NCBI RefSeq assembly: GCF_001647025.1
Contig: NZ_LUKQ02000038.1
Location: 1 to 35,926, forward strand
Source of the DNA: Endozoicomonas atrinae
GTDB taxonomy: Bacteria; Pseudomonadota; Gammaproteobacteria; Pseudomonadales; Endozoicomonadaceae
Length of the DNA: 35,926 bases
Direction of reading: 5' to 3'
A program made the translations under genes and the position numbers. The notes beneath the pieces were generated by a model. It ran no database searches. It was not told the origin of the DNA and worked only from the letters and a program-made list of their open reading frames with translations. This document shows positions 29,403-35,926 of this stretch, piece by piece; positions within the stretch are counted from its first letter, which is position 1, and each line of letters starts with the position of its first letter.

Positions 29403-29414
29403 GGGTAGAACGTC

Positions 29415-29930
29415 ATGGCAAGAGAAAGAGATGAGCGTAAGCCTAACAACGACGAAGGCTTGATTGAGAAGCTGGTACAGGTTAACCGAGTAGCCAAGGT
29501 GGTGAAAGGTGGTCGTATCTTCGGCTTCACAGCTTTGACCGTTGTTGGTGATGGCAAGGGTAAGGTTGGTTTCGGTCGCGGTAAAGCCCGTGAAGTGCCA
29601 ATCGCTATCCAGAAGGCTATGGAAGCTGCCCGTCGCAACATGATTAATGTTGACCTGAATGGTGACACCCTGCAGTACCCTGTGAAAGCCCGTCACGGTG
29701 CTTCCAAGGTTTACATGCAGCCAGCATCTGCTGGTACCGGTGTTATCGCCGGTGGTGCAATGCGTGCCGTTCTTGAAGTGGCTGGCGTACATAACGTACT
29801 GGCCAAGTGCTACGGTTCTACCAATCCTGTGAACGTAGTTCGTGCTACTTTTAACGGTCTGCGCGACATGCGTTCTCCTGAAGGCATTGCCGCTAAGCGT
29901 GGCAAGTCTGTTGAGGATATCCTGGGGTAA
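29415..29930 (+). CDS. rpsE: 30S ribosomal protein S5
   Basis: S5 shapes the mRNA entry and affects decoding fidelity. It is 171 aa (E. coli 167). The dsRBD-like N-terminal domain holds [20 protein letters not shown]; the C-terminal part has [18 protein letters not shown]. The ribosome binding site is short (AAGGG). The gap to rpmD is only 3 bp. Confidence 0.98.
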   Translation: MARERDERKPNNDEGLIEKLVQVNRVAKVVKGGRIFGFTALTVVGDGKGKVGFGRGKAREVPIAIQKAMEAARRNMINVDLNGDTLQYPVKARHGASKVYMQPASAGTGVIAGGAMRAVLEVAGVHNVLAKCYGSTNPVNVVRATFNGLRDMRSPEGIAAKRGKSVEDILG

Positions 29931-29933
29931 GTC

Positions 29934-30119
29934 ATGGCTGAGAAGATGATCAAAGTGACGCTCGTGAAGAGCACCAGCGGTCGCCTCGAAAGCCACAAGG
30001 CTTGCGTACGGGGTCTGGGCCTGCGTCGTATCAACCACACTGTTGAAGTAGAAGACACTCCTTCAGTTCGTGGCATGATCAACAAGGTATCCTACCTTGT
30101 CCGGGTAGAAGGAGAATAA
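29934..30119 (+). CDS. rpmD: 50S ribosomal protein L30
   Basis: A small protein of the 50S subunit, 61 aa (E. coli 59). [20 protein letters not shown] and [17 protein letters not shown] match the family. The ATG lies after GGGGTAAGTC. The stop is followed by a single base before the rplO ATG. Confidence 0.97.
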   Translation: MAEKMIKVTLVKSTSGRLESHKACVRGLGLRRINHTVEVEDTPSVRGMINKVSYLVRVEGE

Positions 30120-30120
30120 C

Positions 30121-30555
30121 ATGCGTTTGAATACTCTGAGCCCGGCTGAAGGTAGCCGCAAAGAGGGTAAGCGCGTAGGTCGTGGCATCGGCTCCGGCCT
30201 GGGCAAGACCTGTGGCCGTGGTCACAAGGGTCAGAAGTCCCGTTCCGGTGGTTCTGTCAAGCCAGGTTTCGAAGGCGGTCAGCAGCCACTGCAGCGTCGT
30301 CTGCCTAAGTACGGCTTTACCTCACGCAAAGCGCGCTTCACTGCTGAGATTCGTTTGCACGAACTGAGCAAGGTGGAAGCTGACGTGATCGATCTGGCTG
30401 CACTGAAAGCTGCTGACCTGGTCAGCGGTAGCATCCAGCGTGCTAAAGTGGTACTGTCTGGCGAATTGGCTAAAGCAGTCACCATTAAAGGTCTGGCTGT
30501 TACCAAAGGCGCCCGTGCTGCGATTGAAGCTGCCGGTGGTAAGATCGAGGACTAA
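30121..30555 (+). CDS. rplO: 50S ribosomal protein L15
   Basis: L15 acts in late 50S assembly. It is 144 aa, as in E. coli. [20 protein letters not shown] and [17 protein letters not shown] are characteristic. AGAAGGAGAA lies upstream. Its TAA is followed immediately by the secY ATG. Confidence 0.98.
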   Translation: MRLNTLSPAEGSRKEGKRVGRGIGSGLGKTCGRGHKGQKSRSGGSVKPGFEGGQQPLQRRLPKYGFTSRKARFTAEIRLHELSKVEADVIDLAALKAADLVSGSIQRAKVVLSGELAKAVTIKGLAVTKGARAAIEAAGGKIED

Positions 30556-31881
30556 ATGGCTAAGACATTACCTGTTGGGAATCAAAGCGGCTTAAACGAG
30601 CTCTGGTCTCGCGTTAAGTTCGTGTTTCTGGCGATCCTGGTTTACAGGATCGGTGCGCACATCCCTGTGCCAGGCATCAACCCTGATGCGCTGGCTCGGA
30701 TGTTTCAACAAAATGAAGGCACTATTCTGGGTCTGTTCAACATGTTCTCTGGCGGTGCGCTGGAGAGGATGTCGGTACTGGCCCTGGGTATCATGCCTTA
30801 TATTTCGGCATCCATTATCGTTCAGCTGATGAGCGTGGTGAGTCCGCAGTTGGAGCAGCTCAAGAAGGAAGGTGAGTCCGGACGTCGCAAGATCAGCCAG
30901 TACACCCGCTACCTGACCGTTGCCCTTGCTCTGATTCAGGGTACTGGCATGACTGTCGGTCTGGCCAATCAGGGTGTTGCCTTCAGTACTGACCTCAGCT
31001 TCTATGTTGTTGCTGTTGTCACGTTCGTAACCGGTGCTGTCTTTATGATGTGGCTGGGCGAGCAGGTGACTGAACGGGGGATCGGTAATGGTATTTCGAT
31101 TCTCATTTTTGCAGGTATTGTCGCTGGTCTTCCAACTGCGATTGTGCGGTCTTTCGAGTCCGCACGCCAGGGTGATATTAATATCCTGATGCTGCTCGCC
31201 GTTGCTCTTCTGGCAATCGCGATCATCGCATTTGTGGTCTTTATCGAACGGGGTCAGCGCCGGATAACCGTAAACTATGCCAAGCGTCAACAAGGGCGTA
31301 AGGTGTTTGCGGCCCAGAGCAGCCATCTACCGTTAAAGGTAAATATGGCCGGCGTTATTCCAGCTATATTCGCTTCAAGCCTACTGCTGTTCCCTGCGTC
31401 TATTGCGCAGTGGTTCGGCCAGGGTGAAGGAATGGGATGGCTGCAGGAAATTGCTCTGGCGCTGGGTCCGGGTCAGCCACTGAACATCATACTGTTCTCG
31501 GCAGGCATCATCTTCTTCTGCTTCTTCTACACTGCGCTGGTCTTTAATCCAAAAGACGTAGCAGATAATCTGAAGAAGTCGGGTGCATTCATTCCTGGTA
31601 TTCGTCCGGGAGAGCAGTCTGCACGTTATATTGATGGTGTCTTGACTCGCCTGACCATGTTCGGTGCTCTCTATATGACAGCAGTGTGTCTGTTGCCGCA
31701 GTTCCTGGTAGTGTCGGCCAATGTTCCGTTCTACCTTGGTGGTACCAGCCTGTTGATCGTGGTGGTTGTGGTAATGGATACCATGGCTCAGGTGCAGTCG
31801 CATCTCATGTCGCATCAGTATGAGTCGCTGCTGAAGAAATCCAATCTTAAGGGCTATGGCTCCAGCGGTCTGATCCGTTGA
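30556..31881 (+). CDS. secY: Protein translocase subunit SecY
   Basis: SecY is the channel of the SecYEG translocase in the inner membrane, 441 aa (E. coli 443) with ten membrane segments. [29 protein letters not shown] and [19 protein letters not shown]-like [18 protein letters not shown] are conserved, and [17 protein letters not shown] is the cytosolic loop that contacts the ribosome and SecA. It starts directly after rplO with no gap, so coupling is likely. Confidence 0.98.
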   Translation: MAKTLPVGNQSGLNELWSRVKFVFLAILVYRIGAHIPVPGINPDALARMFQQNEGTILGLFNMFSGGALERMSVLALGIMPYISASIIVQLMSVVSPQLEQLKKEGESGRRKISQYTRYLTVALALIQGTGMTVGLANQGVAFSTDLSFYVVAVVTFVTGAVFMMWLGEQVTERGIGNGISILIFAGIVAGLPTAIVRSFESARQGDINILMLLAVALLAIAIIAFVVFIERGQRRITVNYAKRQQGRKVFAAQSSHLPLKVNMAGVIPAIFASSLLLFPASIAQWFGQGEGMGWLQEIALALGPGQPLNIILFSAGIIFFCFFYTALVFNPKDVADNLKKSGAFIPGIRPGEQSARYIDGVLTRLTMFGALYMTAVCLLPQFLVVSANVPFYLGGTSLLIVVVVVMDTMAQVQSHLMSHQYESLLKKSNLKGYGSSGLIR

Positions 31882-31926
31882 GTCACTCTCAATGAGAATA
31901 GTTCTGCAACGGTTGTGGAGTTAGTT

Positions 31927-32040
31927 ATGAAAGTACGTGCGTCGGTTAAAAAAATCTGCCGCAACTGTAAGATCATCAAGCGTAAGGGTAATGTGCGCGT
32001 GATCTGTCAGGAGCCACGTCACAAACAGCGTCAGGGCTAA
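31927..32040 (+). CDS. rpmJ: 50S ribosomal protein L36 (zinc-binding form)
   Basis: A 37-aa protein beginning [18 protein letters not shown] and ending EPRHKQRQG. The zinc ligands Cys11, Cys14, Cys27 and His32 are all present, so this is the zinc-dependent form. The ATG is 45 bp after secY; TGTGGAG lies upstream. It is the last gene of the spc block and is followed by a strong terminator. Confidence 0.96.
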   Translation: MKVRASVKKICRNCKIIKRKGNVRVICQEPRHKQRQG

Positions 32041-32106
32041 TAGTTTTTGGGAATCTACGGATTCTCCAGACAGCCGGACTCTGGTCTAATGTGACCTCAG
32101 GCAAAA

Positions 32107-32145
32107 ACAACCGTTCATGATTTTTTTCATGAGCGGTTGTGTTTT
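32107..32145. terminator. Strong terminator after rpmJ
   Basis: ACAACCG plus TCATGA (32107-32120) pairs with TCATGA plus CGGTTGT (32127-32140), with one T-G pair, around a loop of six T. GTTTT follows; the opposite strand also ends in A/T-rich sequence. This 14-bp stem separates the spc and alpha blocks. Confidence 0.85.
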
Positions 32146-32146
32146 A

Positions 32147-32347
32147 TCGAAAGGAGGATTACAATTTCCGCCTTTCGACCTGTTGGAAGTGCTTTTGGGT
32201 GCGTGTGTGTTTTGGCTTTGCTTGAATGCTACGTTTCGAAGGTGTTTCCTCAGGATGAAAGCAGCCATTTCTGAAACAATGGATTTCCTGACGTTTCAAT
32301 ATGGTGACGTGTTTCAGTTTAATTTGGTTTTTCTGGGAAATCAGAAA
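32147..32347 (+). other. Structured region upstream of rpsM (alpha leader)
   Basis: This part of the 359-bp gap before rpsM holds no supported gene. It contains three inverted repeats: TCGAAAGG (32147-32154) with CCTTTCGA (32171-32178) plus inner GGA/TCC; CTGAAACA (32271-32278) with TGTTTCAG (32310-32317); and TTTCTG (32330-32335) with CAGAAA (32342-32347). No clear sigma70 promoter was recognised, although the alpha block must have one or be read through. It may hold an S4-dependent control element as in E. coli; that is inference. Confidence 0.45.
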
Positions 32348-32399
32348 TTATCAACTGAATAGCTGCTACACGGTTAAATGTAATAACGGAGACGATTGA

Positions 32400-32756
32400 A
32401 TGGCCCGTATTGCTGGCGTCAACATTCCAGATAACAAACATGCCGTTATCTCGTTGACCTACATTTTTGGTATCGGTAAAACTTCAGCTCAGCAGCTTTG
32501 TGCTGCCACTGGCGTTAACCCGTCTGCCAAAGTATCTGATCTGAGCGAAGATCAACTGGAATCCCTGCGTACTGAAGTTGCAAAACTGAACGTAGAAGGT
32601 GACCTGCGTCGCGAAATCAGCATGAACATCAAGCGCCTGATGGATCTGGGTTGCTACCGTGGCCTTCGCCACCGTCGCAGTCTGCCGGTTCGTGGTCAGC
32701 GCTCGAAGACCAATGCCCGTACTCGTAAGGGTCCGCGCAAACCGATTCGTAAGTAA
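32400..32756 (+). CDS. rpsM: 30S ribosomal protein S13
   Basis: S13 is in the 30S head and contacts the P-site tRNA. It is 118 aa, as in E. coli. [20 protein letters not shown] and the tail motif [19 protein letters not shown] identify it. ACGGAGACG lies upstream. It opens the alpha block; a 92-bp gap follows. Confidence 0.98.
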   Translation: MARIAGVNIPDNKHAVISLTYIFGIGKTSAQQLCAATGVNPSAKVSDLSEDQLESLRTEVAKLNVEGDLRREISMNIKRLMDLGCYRGLRHRRSLPVRGQRSKTNARTRKGPRKPIRK

Positions 32757-32759
32757 GAA

Positions 32760-32828
32760 CGTTGCATTTCTCTAAGAACCTCTTTTCATAGAGTGTTTCG
32801 ATAAAGAAATCGAGCAACGGACTTTTTC
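32760..32828 (+). other. Hairpin with T-run between rpsM and rpsK
   Basis: CGTTGC (32760-32765) and GCAACG (32814-32819) enclose about 48 nt that contain a smaller TCGAT/ATCGA hairpin. GGACTTTTT follows (32819-32828). The layout resembles a weak attenuator inside the alpha block. Confidence 0.4.
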
Positions 32829-32848
32829 AATACAGGATTTGTTCTGAT

Positions 32849-33238
32849 ATGGCAAAGCCAGGTACTCGTACACGTAAGAAAGTTAAAAAGTCGGTTGTGG
32901 ATGGCATCGCCCATATTCACGCCTCTTTTAACAACACTATCGTGACAATTACCGACCGCCAGGGTAATGCATTGTCTTGGGCTACTGCTGGGGGCTCCGG
33001 CTTCCGTGGTTCCCGTAAGAGCACCCCGTTCGCTGCCCAGGTTGCAGCTGAGCGTGCTGGACGTGCTGCCGCTGAGTTCGGTCTGAAGAATTTGGACGTG
33101 AATGTTAAAGGGCCTGGTCCAGGCCGTGAATCCGCTGTACGCGCGCTCAACGCTTGTGGTTTCAAGATCAATAACATCACTGATGTTACCCCGATCCCAC
33201 ACAATGGTTGTCGTCCGCCCAAGAAGCGTCGTGTATAA
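32849..33238 (+). CDS. rpsK: 30S ribosomal protein S11
   Basis: S11 is on the 30S platform near the E site. It is 129 aa, as in E. coli. The stretch [21 protein letters not shown] and the ending [15 protein letters not shown] are conserved. A weak AGGA lies upstream of the ATG. Gap to rpsD is 15 bp. Confidence 0.98.
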   Translation: MAKPGTRTRKKVKKSVVDGIAHIHASFNNTIVTITDRQGNALSWATAGGSGFRGSRKSTPFAAQVAAERAGRAAAEFGLKNLDVNVKGPGPGRESAVRALNACGFKINNITDVTPIPHNGCRPPKKRRV

Positions 33239-33253
33239 GCAGGAGACCGGTAA

Positions 33254-33874
33254 ATGGCTAGATATATAGGTCCTAAGTGCAAGCTGTCTCGTCGTGAAGG
33301 CACTGATCTCTTTCTGAAGAGTGGTGTTCGTGCGCTCGAGTCAAAGTGCAAGGCAGAAAATGCTCCTGGCCAGCATGGCCAGCGTCGTGGTCGTCTTTCT
33401 GACTACGGTGTTCAGCTGCGTGAGAAGCAGAAAGTTCGTCGTATCTACGGTGTACTGGAAAAGCAGTTCCGTAACTACTACAAGGAAGCTGATCGTCTGA
33501 AGGGTGCTACAGGCTCAAACCTGTTGCAACTTCTCGAAGCTCGCCTTGATAATGTGGTTTACCGCATGGGATTCGGTTCTACCCGTGCAGAAGCACGCCA
33601 GCTGGTCAGCCACAAAGCTGTCATGGTTAATGGCAAGACTGTAAACATCCCGTCTTTCCAGGTTCGTCCTGGTGACGTAGTTGCTATCCGTGAAAAGGCA
33701 AAGAACCAGCTGCGCATCAATGCAGCGCTTGAACTTGCTGCTCAGCGTGGATTCTCCATCTGGGTAGAAGTAGACGCCAGCAAGAAAGAAGGTGTCTTCA
33801 AGACGCTGCCCGAGCGGAGTGATCTGGCGGCCGACATCAACGAGAGCTTGATCGTCGAGCTGTACTCCAAGTAA
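33254..33874 (+). CDS. rpsD: 30S ribosomal protein S4
   Basis: S4 starts 30S assembly and, in E. coli, represses the alpha operon. It is 206 aa, as in E. coli. [20 protein letters not shown] opens it. The S4 RNA-binding domain includes [20 protein letters not shown]. The N-terminus lacks a full Cys4 zinc knuckle. GCAGGAGACC lies upstream. Confidence 0.98.
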   Translation: MARYIGPKCKLSRREGTDLFLKSGVRALESKCKAENAPGQHGQRRGRLSDYGVQLREKQKVRRIYGVLEKQFRNYYKEADRLKGATGSNLLQLLEARLDNVVYRMGFGSTRAEARQLVSHKAVMVNGKTVNIPSFQVRPGDVVAIREKAKNQLRINAALELAAQRGFSIWVEVDASKKEGVFKTLPERSDLAADINESLIVELYSK

Positions 33875-33905
33875 GGGATAGACAGTTAGGTGGGGTGTAA
33901 CATCC

Positions 33906-34907
33906 ATGCAGAATTCGGTTACTGAATTTCTAACTCCTCGGCACATTGATGTTGAGGAAATCAGTCTGACACGGGCAAAGGTCACCCTGGAGCCGCTGGA
34001 ACGTGGTTTTGGGCATACCTTAGGCAATGCCCTGCGTCGCATTCTTCTTTCCTCTATGCCCGGCTGTGCCGTGACTGAGGTAGAGATTGATGGCGTGCAG
34101 CATGAATACAGTGCTATTGAAGGTGTTCAGGAAGACGTCATTGAAATCCTGCTCAACCTGAAAGGCCTGGCTATTCGCATGACTGGCCGTGACAGCGTTA
34201 CTCTGACTCTGAGCAAAAAAGGTGAGGGTGTCGTCACTGCTGCTGACATCCAGCTGGATCACGATGTTGAAATCGTGAATCCTGATCATGTTATTGCCCA
34301 CATGAATGACAAGGGCAATCTCAACATGAAGCTGAAGGTTGCTCGTGGTCGTGGGTATGAATCAGCCGACAGCCGCCGTCAGGATGAAGAGGAAACTCGC
34401 GCTATCGGCCGTCTGCAGTTGGATGCCACCTATAGCCCTGTATACCGTGTTTCCTATGTCGTAGAAAGTGCTCGTGTAGAGCAGCGTACTGACCTCGACA
34501 AGCTGGTCATCGACCTGGAAACCAATGGTACTCTGGATCCTGATGAAGCCATCCGTCGTGCTGCTACTATTCTGCAGCAGCAGCTGGCTGTGTTTGTGGA
34601 TCTGGAAGGTGAGTCCGAGCCAGAGCCTGTGAAGGAGGAAGACGAGGTTGATCCGATTCTTCTCCGTCCAGTTGATGATCTCGAACTGACTGTACGTAGT
34701 GCGAACTGTCTGAAGGCAGAGAACATCTACTACATTGGTGACCTGATCCAGCGCACTGAAGTTGAGTTGCTCAAGACCCCTAACCTGGGTAAGAAGTCCC
34801 TGACTGAGATCAAGGACGTTCTGGCCTCCCGTGGTCTGAGCTTGGGTATGCGTCTCGATAACTGGCCACCTGCCAGTTTGAAGAGTGACGACAAGGTTTC
34901 TGCTTAA
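33906..34907 (+). CDS. rpoA: DNA-directed RNA polymerase subunit alpha
   Basis: The alpha subunit forms the RNA polymerase assembly platform. It is 333 aa (E. coli 329). The N-terminal domain has [20 protein letters not shown]; an acidic linker follows (about 235-248); and the C-terminal domain (about 252-325) has [19 protein letters not shown] and [13 protein letters not shown], which contact UP elements and CRP. GGTGGGG lies upstream of the ATG. Confidence 0.98.
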   Translation: MQNSVTEFLTPRHIDVEEISLTRAKVTLEPLERGFGHTLGNALRRILLSSMPGCAVTEVEIDGVQHEYSAIEGVQEDVIEILLNLKGLAIRMTGRDSVTLTLSKKGEGVVTAADIQLDHDVEIVNPDHVIAHMNDKGNLNMKLKVARGRGYESADSRRQDEEETRAIGRLQLDATYSPVYRVSYVVESARVEQRTDLDKLVIDLETNGTLDPDEAIRRAATILQQQLAVFVDLEGESEPEPVKEEDEVDPILLRPVDDLELTVRSANCLKAENIYYIGDLIQRTEVELLKTPNLGKKSLTEIKDVLASRGLSLGMRLDNWPPASLKSDDKVSA

Positions 34908-34975
34908 TTGCGGCTGAGGGTTGCCACCGTTGTAGAAACAGAGGCAGCTCCCAGTAAGAAGAGGAAGTTTGTGCC

Positions 34976-35368
34976 ATGCGTCATCGTAAGAGTGGCCGCA
35001 AGCTTAACCGGAACAGTTCTCATCGCAAAGCGATGTTCAAGAATATGGCTGCTTCCCTGGTTGAGCACGAAGTAATCAAGACAACACTGCCAAAAGCTAA
35101 AGAGCTGCGTCGTGTTGCTGAACCGCTGATCACCCTGGCTAAGGAAGACAGCGTTGCTAACCGTCGGCTGGCGTTCGATCGTCTCCGTAACAAGGCTGCG
35201 GTAGGCAAGCTGTTTACTGATCTGGGTCCGCGTTTCAAAGAGCGTCCAGGCGGTTACATTCGCATCATCAAGTGCGGATTCCGTCATGGTGACAACGCTC
35301 CAATGGCTTACGTCGAGCTGCTGGATCGTCCTGCTGTTGAAGCAGTAGAGTCCGCTGACGAAGCATAA
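34976..35368 (+). CDS. rplQ: 50S ribosomal protein L17
   Basis: L17 lies near the tunnel exit. It is 130 aa (E. coli 127). [20 protein letters not shown] and [17 protein letters not shown] are conserved. GAGGAAG lies upstream of the ATG. It closes the alpha block and is followed by a classic terminator. Confidence 0.98.
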   Translation: MRHRKSGRKLNRNSSHRKAMFKNMAASLVEHEVIKTTLPKAKELRRVAEPLITLAKEDSVANRRLAFDRLRNKAAVGKLFTDLGPRFKERPGGYIRIIKCGFRHGDNAPMAYVELLDRPAVEAVESADEA

Positions 35369-35380
35369 GTCAGTTTAAAA

Positions 35381-35403
35381 AGCCGGGTTTTCCCGGCTTT
35401 TTT
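35381..35403 (+). terminator. Intrinsic terminator of the ribosomal cluster
   Basis: AGCCGGG (35381-35387) and CCCGGCT (35392-35398) form a perfect 7-bp stem with a TTTT loop, preceded by AAAA and followed by a T-run to 35403. It is a textbook rho-independent terminator and may work on both strands. Confidence 0.95.
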
Positions 35404-35507
35404 ATTTATTGTATTGATCCCTCCTGCTGTCTTTATTTCAATTCCCAGCGTGTTCAGCGCACCTCACCCTTCGTAAAGTATTTAGAATCGCCTATACATA
35501 GCTATTT

Positions 35508-35845
35508 GGTGAAGGTTCAGAAGATTTGATAGCTATTAATTAAACTGCAGCCTAGCGACTATGTCAGTCTTTTGTTCTGTACTGCCATGGCTCTTATGGA
35601 AGTTGCCTGTTTTCACTGTCGTAAATCTGATGATCTTGTCAGAAATGGAAAGTCCCGATCAGGACTCCAAAGGTTCCTATGCCGAAGTTGCAAGAAGATC
35701 TTTCAGCTGGATTATCTCTACAATGCTAACCAACCTGGTATACATGAAAGGATTGCTCGGCTAACCCATAATGGCTCTGGTGTCAGAGATATTGAGCGAT
35801 GTCATCACCGATGTAATAAGTCTTCAAAACACCAGTTTAATTTGA
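35508..35845 (+). mobile_element. Remnant of an IS1-family insertion sequence
   Basis: Beginning at GGTGAAGGTTC (35508) the sequence resembles the left end of IS1, including a TTTGATAG that matches the conserved TATTGATAG part. The insA-like reading frame starts at 35587. No right end is recognisable in the remaining window, so the copy is probably truncated. The left end is an eyeball match only. Confidence 0.5.
35587..35845 (+). pseudogene. insA: Frameshifted InsA-like IS1 protein
   Basis: Residues 1-70 match InsA, the zinc-finger DNA-binding protein of IS1: two CxxC pairs (CFHC and CRSC), VRNGKSRSGLQRFLC, and LYNANQPGIHERIARLTHNG. Near 35797 the match leaves this frame; the +1 frame then reads DVITDVISLQNT, like the InsA helix NTILRHLKNS, before a stop at about 35843-35845. 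In IS1, InsA binds the element ends and InsAB' is the transposase; here the reading frame looks broken. No insB portion follows. Confidence 0.65.
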
Positions 35846-35908
35846 CCTCCCGATTAACCCTTTTCTGGCCGATTGTTTTCCTGTTGGTATCAAGCAGGGA
35901 GCAGCGCC

Positions 35909-35926
35909 ATGACCAATCGAGAGGAC
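35909..35926 (+). CDS. Start of an unidentified gene, cut by the window end
   Basis: ATG at 35909 lies 7 nt after GGGAG (35897-35901), an excellent ribosome binding site, and the reading frame MTNRED is open to the edge. Six codons are too few to identify a product. Confidence 0.35.

Noticed and set aside
28992-30038. 348-codon minus-strand frame over rplR, rpsE and rpmD
   Set aside because: A by-product of strong codon bias in ribosomal protein genes; it crosses several real genes and lacks family features.
32117-32362. 81-codon frame upstream of rpsM
   Set aside because: It starts inside the rpmJ terminator stem, has no ribosome binding site and is rich in Phe, Leu and Cys as expected from T-rich non-coding sequence.
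35561-35764. 67-codon frame starting MSVFCSVLPWLLWKLP
   Set aside because: It is out of frame with the InsA-like sequence, which explains the region better.

Overview
The window is chromosomal DNA from a gammaproteobacterium. Three things point there: a canonical S10-spc-alpha ribosomal protein cluster with gammaproteobacterial protein lengths, a complete maltose/maltodextrin system that includes LamB and MalM, and CRP-like control sites. A marine Oceanospirillales-type host (for example Hahellaceae or Endozoicomonadaceae) would fit the mix of mal genes, a Mrp-type antiporter and IS remnants. That placement is inference and cannot be proved from the window.

Left third (115-15047) is a maltodextrin regulon. 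After a SPOR-domain protein come, on the minus strand, the phosphorylase (glgP/malP) and a MalM-like lipoprotein. Divergent from these, on the plus strand, are lamB (maltoporin), a LacI-family regulator, malE, malF, malG, malK and malQ. Together they take maltodextrins across the outer membrane (LamB), capture them (MalE), import them (MalFGK2) and break them down (MalQ plus phosphorylase). No malT gene or MalT box was found. Instead, three copies of a composite site occur: a LacI-type palindrome followed, always at the same 16-bp centre-to-centre distance, by a CRP-like palindrome. At lamB and malE the CRP-like centre lies exactly 29.5 bp from the first base of a -10-like hexamer, as in class II CRP promoters. 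A 163-bp hairpin element lies between malG and malK, and an intrinsic terminator lies between malE and malF.

Middle (15169-20831, minus strand) is a seven-gene Mrp/Mnh cation/proton antiporter operon, mnhABCDEFG. Its genes overlap or abut by 1 to 8 nt, so the subunits are probably translationally coupled.

Right half (21311-35368, plus strand) is the S10-spc-alpha cluster: rpsJ-rplC-rplD-rplW-rplB-rpsS-rplV-rpsC-rplP-rpmC-rpsQ, rplN-rplX-rplE-rpsN-rpsH-rplF-rplR-rpsE-rpmD-rplO-secY-rpmJ, and rpsM-rpsK-rpsD-rpoA-rplQ. Strong hairpins with T-tracts separate the three blocks, after rpsQ and after rpmJ, and a classic terminator follows rplQ. A near-consensus sigma70 promoter precedes rpsJ. The str operon genes (rpsL, rpsG, fusA, tuf) that often precede S10 are absent; the Mrp operon lies there instead.

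Far right (about 35508-35926) holds a decayed IS1-family InsA fragment and the first codons of a further plus-strand gene.
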